Positions 1 to 8,016 of a stretch of DNA of 64,000 nucleotides are shown here, in pieces. Within the stretch, counting starts at the first letter, position 1, and each line of letters opens with the position of its first letter. The stretch comes from Schizochytrium sp. CCTCC M209059 (Eukaryota > Sar > Bigyra > Thraustochytrida > Thraustochytriidae): the NCBI GenBank assembly GCA_000818945.1, contig KN805386.1:416056-480055 (forward strand), in the 5' to 3' direction. The notes below the pieces were generated by a model, which saw nothing but the letters and a program-made list of their open reading frames with translations, was not told where the DNA came from and did not search any database. The position numbers were made by a program, and so were the translations under genes.

Positions 1-994
1 CTTTCTTTCCTCCTTTCCTCCTTTCTTTCCTCCTTTCCTCCTTTCTTTCCTCCTTTCCTCCTTTCTCTCTTTCCTCCTCTGTTTCTCTCTACGAGATCGA
101 AGCCGGGCCTCCCATCCATTCTCCGCTCCAGCGACTGGCGAGCGAGCTCCCGGGCAGGTTGAGACGGGTCGCTCGTGCGGTCGTGGCTTGGGAGCGAGAG
201 CGACGTGCGATTGGTGCGGCTGGAGGAAAGTCGACAGGTGATAGATGACGATAGCAACGTAGTGGGGAGGGCTGGGCTAGCATGGGCAGCAGTGTTGGGG
301 GGAAGCTTTGTCTTGCCTTGGGCCAGCCTCGTAGAAAGAAGACGCGGAGAGACGGCGGCAGGGGCAAAAGCCAACGAACCCTCATCATCGACACCAACGA
401 CTACAACGACGACTACACATCCTGCGAGCCGCTGCCACACCAGCCCGGCAGCCAGCCTTACAATGACAACAACACCGACAACAGTTTGTTGGAGCTGGCT
501 GCCAATGGTGGCCTCTGTTGGTAGTCGCCTTCTCTCACAAGTCTAGCCAACCGGATAGATGAAGAGCGGCGCGCGCCTTAGACGCCGTCACGGTGGGTGT
601 GCGCGCGCGTGCGAGCAAGCGAGCAAGCGAGCGCGCACCAAGGTCGTCGCCGCGAGTCGACAGCCGCAGCCGACCGGCTCGGTCGTCCAATCCGCAGCCG
701 CTGGCTGGCAACCCGACCCGCGAGTGCGAGTGTCGCGGAAGATAGATGTTGGTGAATGAACACCACAGAGGCTCGTCTTGACCTGCGGCAAGGCTTTGTC
801 TCCGCGAGCCCCCGAGGCGCAGGCACACCGAGGTCGAGCGAGATGGGCGACACAAGCAAGAAACAAGGAGGGAGGATCGGCGCGGGGTCTCAGCAATACG
901 GAGGGGCGCAACATTTTGTACGCTTGCATACCGCTGAGCAGAAGCTGAGCGGATTTTCGAGGAGAAAAGAAAATTGTTTGACAATGTCTGCGCG
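1..994. other. Intergenic, pyrimidine repeat at the left edge
   Basis: No gene can be supported here. The first 65 bases are a CT-only tandem repeat with a period of about 20 bases built from CTTTC and CTCCT units. An 80-codon ATG frame at 282-524 (+) begins MGSSVGGK and ends without any recognisable domain. It could be a first exon or chance, and is not called as a gene. The stretch ends at the tail of the minus-strand DnaJ gene. Confidence 0.5.
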
Positions 995-2776
995 CTAACG
1001 ACGACCCTTTTTGGCCTTGCCCTTGCGACGGCCTCCTCGCACGGCATCGGAGTCCGCCGTTACAGATTTGACAGCGTCTGGCGCTACAGCATGGTTTGTG
1101 GCCTTGATGTGCTGAAAAAGCTTGTTCCGCGACGTAAAGTATGTGTTACACACCACACATAGATGTTCCGTCTTGGAGTCAGACTGTCCCGAGGACTTAT
1201 TTTGCTTCTTTGCCTTTGATTTGTGAGCTTTCTTCTGCTGTGCTTTGGGCGCCTCCGGGGGCGACACGCCCTCGCCTTGCTGATTTGGACTGTCTTCGCT
1301 CGAAATATGCTCGTCCTCCTGCTCAGCCGCGTCCTTGGCATTGTTTTCGTCGACCTCGTCCTTTACATTGTCTTCTCCCTCGTCCTCTTCGCCTTCTTCG
1401 TCTTCTCCATCGTCCTCCTCGTCACTACTCTCCTGTACAAACTTTCCAAAAGCCCCAAAGTCGGCATCGCTATCGTCGCTGTCGCTGTCGCTATCGCTAT
1501 CGTCGCTGTCGTTGTCATTGCTTCCATCGCCATTACTACTGTCGGCGCCTCCATCCTTGTCGGCCGTGTCAACGCCATTCTTTGCAACATCTTTACTGGC
1601 CTGCACATCTTTCGATGCCTTTGGGGCAACCCCAGGTTCTTCATCCGTCGACTCTCCCGCGTCACTGTCTGCTGCATCGGCGTTTTCAGCTTCCTCCTGG
1701 GCAAGAAGGGCCTGTAGCATTTCCTCTTCGCGCTGCATCCGCAATTGCAACTTTTTCAGCGCCTCCTTGTGCTTTTTAGAATTCTCGTGATTGCGCAACT
1801 GCTTTTCGGACTTGAAGTCCTTGCTACAGGCATCGCAATGCCAGACAACAATTTCGTCTTGGGCCTCTGCGTGGGCACGCGCTTCGTTCGTCGCCTTGGC
1901 GTCCTCATCCGCAAGTCGAAATAGCCGTTCACCAGAAGCCTCTGCTTCGGCAAGCTGTTGTGCGATATCTTCTTCGTAGTGCTCGCGCCATTGTTCGCGC
2001 GCCTCGCGCCGCAGGCGCTTCTTTTCGTCCAGAGCAGCGAGCCTCTCCTTCTCGCGACGCTCGCGCTCTTTTTGACGATTCAATTCGAGCTTGAGCACTC
2101 GCTTGTCGCGCTTCCTAATGTATTCAACGAGGTTGCGTACCTGTTCATTGTACGCGCGGCGCTCCATGTCCCGAGCCTTGCGGTTCTCTTTATCGATTAA
2201 ACGGCGTTGGTAGCGATTCACGGCCTCATTGGGGTTGTACAGATCGGCCCAGCCGAAGCTGAGTTTGGAAATGAAGCCACTCCATCGCCCGTAAAAGCTC
2301 TCGACGTCCTTGTCCGAAGTTTTCGAGTTTCCGAAAGCGGGCATATTCGCTGGCTCGCCCACGCCCGACTCGCGCTCCACGCGCATGATCTCGGTGAACG
2401 CGCGTCCGTAGACGGCGTAAAAGCCTTTTTCGTCGTCATCAAAGCCTTCGAAGCAACTCGATCGAAAGTACGCCCACAAGTTCACCGTCGGGCTTTCTGT
2501 GCCGTCGGCGCCTGCGGTACCATCTCCACCGCGCAAGATGGCATCTCGATGGTCGTCATACCACGCGCGTTCATTCGGGTCATTGAGAACTTCGTACGCA
2601 GCGTTGATCTCCTTGATGCGATGTTCGGCCTCTTCCAGGTTGTCGCGATTTTTGTCTGGATGCCAACGCAATGCCATTTTCCTGTATTGCTTCTTGAGTT
2701 CGTCTGCGTCTGCGGTCCTGCTCACCTCAAGCACGTCGTAGTGGCACCGCATGGTGCGTCCTGCACTTGACGCCAT
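995..2776 (-). CDS. DNAJC21: DnaJ homolog subfamily C member 21 (JJJ1-like) co-chaperone
   Basis: A 593-residue J-protein. The J domain covers about residues 8-75 and carries the HPD motif (RWHPDKN) that stimulates Hsp70 ATPase activity. A charged helical region follows (residues about 180-290), then a C2H2/U1-type zinc finger (CDACSKDF...NHENSKKH, about 310-345). After a long Asp/Glu/Ser-rich acidic tract comes a second finger (CVVCNTYF...HIKATNH, about 537-565) and a basic Gly/Lys tail. This order, J domain, finger, acidic tract, finger, is that of DNAJC21 in animals and JJJ1 in yeast. Those proteins act with cytosolic Hsp70 and Rei1 in late 60S ribosomal subunit maturation. The ATG is the first in frame and the J domain starts at once after it. 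The ribosome role is inferred from the family. Confidence 0.93.
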   Translation of the reverse strand: MASSAGRTMRCHYDVLEVSRTADADELKKQYRKMALRWHPDKNRDNLEEAEHRIKEINAAYEVLNDPNERAWYDDHRDAILRGGDGTAGADGTESPTVNLWAYFRSSCFEGFDDDEKGFYAVYGRAFTEIMRVERESGVGEPANMPAFGNSKTSDKDVESFYGRWSGFISKLSFGWADLYNPNEAVNRYQRRLIDKENRKARDMERRAYNEQVRNLVEYIRKRDKRVLKLELNRQKERERREKERLAALDEKKRLRREAREQWREHYEEDIAQQLAEAEASGERLFRLADEDAKATNEARAHAEAQDEIVVWHCDACSKDFKSEKQLRNHENSKKHKEALKKLQLRMQREEEMLQALLAQEEAENADAADSDAGESTDEEPGVAPKASKDVQASKDVAKNGVDTADKDGGADSSNGDGSNDNDSDDSDSDSDSDDSDADFGAFGKFVQESSDEEDDGEDEEGEEDEGEDNVKDEVDENNAKDAAEQEDEHISSEDSPNQQGEGVSPPEAPKAQQKKAHKSKAKKQNKSSGQSDSKTEHLCVVCNTYFTSRNKLFQHIKATNHAVAPDAVKSVTADSDAVRGGRRKGKAKKGRR

Positions 2777-4016
2777 CTTTTCCGGCTACTACCTCGAGGT
2801 AAAAACCTGTGCTTCGCACAGACAGACCGCCACGAACTCTCGTTTGCCCGCCTGCTCCCCCGCCGGGACGCCTCGTCCAGGATGTTCGGCAGCAGCCACT
2901 GCGAGCCCAGCTGAGCAGCCCCCGCGAGCGGCGAGAGTCTCTTTGGTTTGCTCAACTGCAGACCACAAGCAAGGTAAGCAAGCAACGAAGGCAGCAAGCA
3001 CAGCACACCAAGCAAGCTGTCAGAGCGTCGATGGAACGTCCACGGAACCGTCAACGAACCAAAAGTTCCCGACTTCGCGCACTCTTTCCTCATAAATTCA
3101 CGGTAAATGCTGGGCCGCGGGTAGTTCAAGGCTCGCAGAAATACAGCGTTCTAGTGCTCGTTGGTTTTGCCACATCGCATCTGATCTTGGGATTCACCGC
3201 AGATGTATGAAGGCTTAGGCATTTGTGGATTTTGTACGTTGCTAAAGACTGACAACCATGTCTATGACAGCGCGCAGGTACTACAGCAGCAGGACAAATC
3301 AGCATCATTCGAGAGAAAGACAGAGAGAGACAGAGAGAGACAGAGAGAGAGAGAGAGAGCTGAGAGGTGAGAAAGAAGTAATTAGTGCTCTGTGTCTCTC
3401 TCTGACGTGGGGCGAATAAGTGAGCCAGAAGAGGAACTTTTTTTTTTTTTAAGGCTTTGCGCATCGTCAACGGATCGTTTCCTGTGACTCATCAAGCGCT
3501 GGCCGCGCTGCATCAAATTGACACAACGGCCAGTCAGGCCTGGGTGGGCGCGCGGAAGCGCGGGCGAACGCGCGAGAGTCCTGCGCGGTCGCTGTTGAGC
3601 TTGGCGAATCCAGAAAAGGTCGGCAGTTGACTCACCCCGGTGCAAACGCGAGACGTCGCAAACACTTAAATCGAACCAACCTTCTCAGGGGTTTCACGTA
3701 TACTACTAAGACAGAAGGAAAAGAGAGAAAAAGCACGAGGCAGTCATCCGCGGCGCTCTCAATCGGACACGCTGCTTCCAATCTCTCGCAGTGGATCCGG
3801 CGCGGACAATTCGCAGCTTGTGTAACAAGCACACATCGCTCGCTCGCTCGCTCGCACGCACGCAGTGCGACGCGTTGGGAAGTTTACTTGCCAACAGAGC
3901 GCCAAAAGGTCGCGCGCCGCGCCAATTTGAGAGGCAAAGTCGAGACGGACTTGAGAGCGAGCGAGCGAGCGAGCACACAGGAGAGAAAGCAAGATTCCTC
4001 GCTCACCCGACCCCCG
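2777..4016. other. Intergenic spacer with GA-repeat and inverted CGCT repeat
   Basis: This is the divergent spacer between the DnaJ gene (-) and a small gene (+). It holds a (GA)n/GACAGA microsatellite at about 3311-3360, a T run at about 3439-3450 and, close to the downstream start codon, two complementary tetranucleotide tracts (3836-3855 and 3955-3974). No coding region was recognised. Confidence 0.6.
3836..3974. repeat. Inverted pair of tetranucleotide tracts upstream of a start codon
   Basis: A (TCGC)5 tract at 3836-3855 and a (GAGC)5 tract at 3955-3974 are reverse complements, separated by 99 bases. They could pair into a stem of about 19 bp. The second arm lies 42 bases before the ATG at 4017, so the structure would sit in the 5' leader if transcription begins upstream of 3836. 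Confidence 0.6.
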
Positions 4017-4298
4017 ATGGCACCAAATGCAAGGGATGAAGACGTCGCGATAGACGCTTCGCTGACGCTGCAACAGCGAATCGATCTCATCGCGCAAGCC
4101 GCAAAGCAGCGGCGATCCTCACAAGTCGGCAGCAGCAGCCCCGAGCGAAAGCGAGAGGCTCCAGCCGCCGCCACGCACGTAGACAACCAGAGGGATGAAC
4201 AATGTTCGACCCCCTTTGTAAACCCTTCCACCGGCCAACAGTTCCTGCTGACACATACCGCCGTGAACGTCCCTGAAGCATGGAAAAGCACCAAGTGA
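4017..4298 (+). CDS. Small hypothetical protein, 93 aa
   Basis: A 93-residue frame from ATG 4017. The frame is open further upstream (from 3627), but that part is translated microsatellite. I chose 4017 because composition changes there and the local context (cccccgATGG) is good. The N-terminal third (TLQQRIDLIAQAAKQRR) looks helical and amphipathic. The middle is Ser/Glu/Arg-rich and probably disordered. The last 25 residues (FVNPSTGQQFLLTH...) look like a short conserved motif. I do not recognise the family. It sits between two minus-strand genes and fits the strand alternation of the region, which favours a real gene. Confidence 0.45.
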   Translation: MAPNARDEDVAIDASLTLQQRIDLIAQAAKQRRSSQVGSSSPERKREAPAAATHVDNQRDEQCSTPFVNPSTGQQFLLTHTAVNVPEAWKSTK

Positions 4299-4877
4299 TT
4301 GCTGTTTTTACATCCTTGTCTTGACTCGTTCGCGACCTCCGTGACCCTGACACATGAAATGATTCTTTTCTTTATGTATGCCTGCAACCCTTTTTGCGTT
4401 TTTTGTTTTGTTTTGGTCTGTAGCTTATGCCAGAGCAGGAAAGGTCACACAGTGCGTGATTGTAAAGAAGATCAGCATGGATTGTTGAAATTGCATTTTC
4501 CGAAGATGAATAATAGCTAACTTTAGGAGTCTGGAACTCTATCGACACCGATGCAACTGCCCAAAAGACTGTATTCTTCCACAATGTTCAATTTCTTTCG
4601 CAACCTATGACAAATCCATCAGAGAACAGCAGCGGCCGACAATCCAGCACTTATGTTGATGACCCGAACCAGGGAAAGTGATTTCATTATCTCACATTCG
4701 CGCATGCAAGGGGTATCAGAGAGGATCGTCTCATTCAGAATAGGTCTGACGTTAATGGCTCTTTCGATAGCACGGTCTTTACGCAGACAAGAACTCTTGG
4801 AGAGGCCAACAAATGCTCGCACCTCTTCTTTATTGATTATGTCGATTATGTGACCAACCACTCATACATCATTCTAG
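4299..4877. other. Convergent 3' spacer
   Basis: This 0.58 kb stretch lies between the ends of the small plus-strand gene and the Deltex gene. It is more AT-rich than the flanking coding sequence, with T-rich tracts near 4390-4415. I see no gene or structured element in it. Confidence 0.5.
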
Positions 4878-6125
4878 CTACTTGCTCTTGCGACTGGAAC
4901 TCCGAGAGCTCGCCTTGGCGCCAGTACCCTTTGGAAGTACGCTTGCTGTGACGCCCTTGCTGGCAAGCTCGAGCTCAAGGCGATTCAGATATGTTGGGTC
5001 AGGGTAGCCAAAGGAAGTCGGGCCGCCGCATCGCGACGTTTTGTGATGGATACCATTCCAAATGACGGAATTGCCTCGGTTAGTTGTCAAGGAGGTTCCC
5101 ACGGTGAAGCAAACGCGGTTACGAAAGGCCTGCTGCAAGAGCAAATGGCACTTGCGGCCCTGTTCATTGTCAGGAAGATAGGCGCAACGCGATGTGCCAT
5201 AAAAGCGCTCGCCAGGATTCGGATGCTCTGGGCCCTGGATCCCGCTTGAGAAATGATACGATATTTCGATCGTTCCGCAACCGCTGTAGCCCGGGAGTGA
5301 GCTCTTTGACTTGTGCGAGACCATCGTGCCCGCCGGTTGGGTCCCAATCTCCTGACCATAAAAGTGTCCGCATGACGGGCACTTGGGCTTTTCTGCAAAC
5401 CAACGCTTGATGCAGTCCGTATGAAAGTAATGTCCATGACAATTTGGTAATTTCACACAGTCAAGTGGTTCCATGTCGGCGTCTTGATTTGAATTTGCGG
5501 CTGCTGATGACGCTGAGCTTGCTGCGCTGTTCGCTTCAGTTGCGCTGCTGGACCCATCTTTCGCGGCCCCTGTGGTGGGGTCAATGTCGTCATCATCGAC
5601 AAACTCGAGAAGACAAATGTGGCAATGCTCCTTGGGATCCAGATCGGCAGCCTTGATGAATTCCATCTGCTCCCAGACATGCTCGTGTTTGGTGCCCGAG
5701 GCAGTTTCCTGGCCAGAGTGCACGATTTGCTCATCGAGAGGATCACTGCGGCTGGCCTTGCGTTTCTCGCGACGCGTCCGGGGTGGAGCTGGAGCTGGAG
5801 CGGGAGCGCCTGCAAACGGAAATCCCGCCACGTGGTGGTGCTGGTGGTGCCCGGTCGACGCGAAGCCGGCCTGCGAGCCCGCGTTCCCCGGGACGGCGGC
5901 GGTGGCGGCGCCCGCCGGCCTCAGGTCCCTCGCACGGCCCGTGTGAAGATTTCTCTGGCGCATCGTGGGCACGAGCTCCAGCAGGTAGGCGAAGGGCCCC
6001 ATCATGACCTGCGTCGAGGTGCTGCCCGCCGCGACGAGCGCGTTCAGGTGGGCCTCCAGCTCCGGCGCGCACGGCGTCCAGCGCGGCGGCCCTCCCAGGA
6101 CTCCGTTGTCGAACTCCCAGCGCAT
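4878..6125 (-). CDS. Deltex-family E3 ubiquitin ligase (WWE-RING-DTC)
   Basis: A 415-residue protein. Residues 1-72 fit a WWE domain: a WEF start, RWTPC in the middle and the typical ending MRQRNLHTGRARDLR. WWE domains bind ADP-ribose units. A low-complexity His/Ala/Pro linker follows. A RING finger spans about 168-251 (CHIC ... CVKLPNCHGHYFHTDCIKRW ... CPSC) with a 45-residue acidic/Ser/Ala insertion between the first and second zinc ligand pairs. The rest (about 257-395) matches the Deltex C-terminal domain (GTQPAGTMV, GERFYGTSRCAYLPDNEQG, TSLTTNRGNSVIWNGIHHKT). Deltex proteins recruit E2 enzymes through RING and bind ADP-ribosylated targets through DTC. In animals they act on Notch and DNA-damage signalling. 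The target here is unknown. The tail is Ser/Lys-rich. Confidence 0.9.
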   Translation of the reverse strand: MRWEFDNGVLGGPPRWTPCAPELEAHLNALVAAGSTSTQVMMGPFAYLLELVPTMRQRNLHTGRARDLRPAGAATAAVPGNAGSQAGFASTGHHQHHHVAGFPFAGAPAPAPAPPRTRREKRKASRSDPLDEQIVHSGQETASGTKHEHVWEQMEFIKAADLDPKEHCHICLLEFVDDDDIDPTTGAAKDGSSSATEANSAASSASSAAANSNQDADMEPLDCVKLPNCHGHYFHTDCIKRWFAEKPKCPSCGHFYGQEIGTQPAGTMVSHKSKSSLPGYSGCGTIEISYHFSSGIQGPEHPNPGERFYGTSRCAYLPDNEQGRKCHLLLQQAFRNRVCFTVGTSLTTNRGNSVIWNGIHHKTSRCGGPTSFGYPDPTYLNRLELELASKGVTASVLPKGTGAKASSRSSSRKSK

Positions 6126-8016
6126 CGCCCGGCGCCGCCGCGCGAGCGATCTCCTCTTCGCGCGACCCGCCCGCCCCGCTCGCCGCCCCGCGCGCGCGGT
6201 CGCGGTCGCGGTCGCGGACCTCCACCAGGCGCCGCTCGCCGGGCCCGACTGCGTCTCCGTCTCCGTCTTCGTCTTCGTATCCGTCGAAGGCGGTCTGCGC
6301 GGACAAGAAGGAATGGATCAATCAAATCAATCAAGCCCCTCCCTCGCAGGGCTCGCTCCCGCCCCTCGGTCGAGCGCGCCCGCCGCCTCGAGGCGCCCGG
6401 CCGGCCGGCTGGCTTCGAGCGGCGGCGCGGCTGCGGCGGCTGCGAGTGCGCGTGCGCGTGCGGGTGCGAGCGCGGTTCGGGGTCTGCGGACTCGGCGACG
6501 GGGAGCGGCCCCGAGGGGAGGGAGGACACCTGCTCTGGCAGCGCAGGAAGGAAGGAGTCCGGAACCCGTGCGTTGATAAATGTCTTGGTTGAGAAGAGGG
6601 GAGAACTGGACGGGCGACGGGGCGGAACGCGATGCCGTGAGGATGTACGTACTGCTACACGGCAGCGAATGGGGGGAAGAGCGCGAGGGGGGGGAGGGGG
6701 GGGGAATGGAGGGCTAGATTTGAGTCGAATGATAGAGGTCGGCTGCGTCGAGAGCGATAGGAGAGGACGAGATGATGGAGCTCTTGAAAAGTAGCTTGCA
6801 TCTTGGACGAAGAATCTTTGCCAGGATAAGTTTTCTTTTTGAATAAGGTGATAGGACCGGGCGCATCAACAGAAGATCGTGTCTCTTGTTGTGCCGGTGA
6901 AGTGATGCATGTCGACGCAGCATACCTTGCGTTCTGCCGATATGGAGATGAGCGTGCTGGTGCCTTTTTCGAACGCAACGATCTCACGATCGTCTTTGTG
7001 CTTGCGCGTTGCATCATGTCTTCGCCCCCCTTCCTAAAACAGACACAAAACAAGCAAACTCGATGATGATGACATTCATAATGATGATAAGAATAAACCC
7101 CCCCTTTTTAATTACAATGAAGCACGGCGTTGCGCGGCGCGGGGCACCACGCAGCACTGCATCTTAGCGTAGTTTCCGCCGTAGCCACAGCTCCCTGCCG
7201 ACAAGATCGTCTTCGCAGCGCGGCCGCGCTACCCGCACCATCCATCCGCCCCCTCAACCTAGGCGCCATCACATCCATCTCGTGCACGGCGTCGGGCACT
7301 GTGGGGGAAAAGTTCGTTTTTGTGATTTGAAGTGCCGAGGACCAAGCGCCGCGCGCATCGACATCGACGTCGATGCCGCCGCCATCGATCGCAAGGCGCG
7401 CACGAGAATCCACGGGGGAAGAATGGTGGCCGGAGGCAGAGCGGAGTCCCCGCCAGACGTGACGCCAGCTCAAGGCAGGTAGAGAGGAAAGGAGTAAGCA
7501 AGGACGGCCGCAGCTCGCGGCGGATGTGCGGCGGCGCGAGTGTGTCCATTCCGGTCCAAGTGGACTTTCCTTCTTCTCAGTCTTTTCTCTGTTTTTCCCT
7601 TCCTTCCTTCCTTACTCACCTTTGCCCTTGTGTTCCTTCTTTTAAAGGGAGAAAGCGGCGGCCGCCAGTCGGCTCGAGGCCGCGGGCGCGGAGGACACCG
7701 CGAGAGAAATAAGTAGAAGGCTGTAAAGCGACGACTCTCGTCTCGCCGCGTCGCGCCGCGTCGCGTCGCGTCGCCTCGCGCCGCGCCGCGTCGCGCTGCG
7801 CTACCTTGCGCTGCCTTGCGCTGCGTCGAACTTCTAGACGTCGAGTCGTGTGCCTTTACGCAAGAAGAGCGCAGGCTCTCGAGCAGGCACGCAGGGGCAT
7901 ACGTAGCGCGACGCAAGGGATTTATCATCGCGTGAGCGGGTCGCGCTCGCTTCTTCACCCGGGCGTTTCGTCCGATCGATTGCAACGCGCACAACGCGAG
8001 CAAGAAAGAAGGCACC
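6126..8016. other. Divergent 1.9-kb spacer
   Basis: This spacer lies between the Deltex (-) and kinase (+) starts. It is very GC-rich at 6130-6560, with CGGTCG and GCGTGC runs that leave several frames open by composition alone. A G-run tract occurs near 6690-6710. Near 7590-7610 there is a TTCC repeat. A 5-bp-period GTCGC/GCCGC/TGCGC tract at 7738-7826 lies 190-280 bases before the kinase ATG. No frame here has a recognisable domain. Confidence 0.5.
7738..7826. repeat. 5-bp-period tandem repeat (CGCGT/CGCGC variants)
   Basis: About 17 imperfect pentamers, mostly CGCGT, CGCGC and CTTGC, run through this segment upstream of the kinase gene. The period-5 register is visible through GCGTC GCGCC GCGTC GCGTC. 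It belongs to a set of pentanucleotide repeats found near gene starts across the window. Confidence 0.75.

Noticed and set aside
282..524. 80-codon frame beginning MGSSVGGK near the left edge
   Set aside because: The start could suggest N-myristoylation, but position 6 is Gly rather than Ser/Thr. There is no conserved domain and the next frame is equally open.
5619..6794. 391-codon plus-strand frame across the Deltex gene start and the GC-rich spacer
   Set aside because: Arg/Ala/Gly low-complexity translation of GC repeats, and it runs antisense to the WWE domain.
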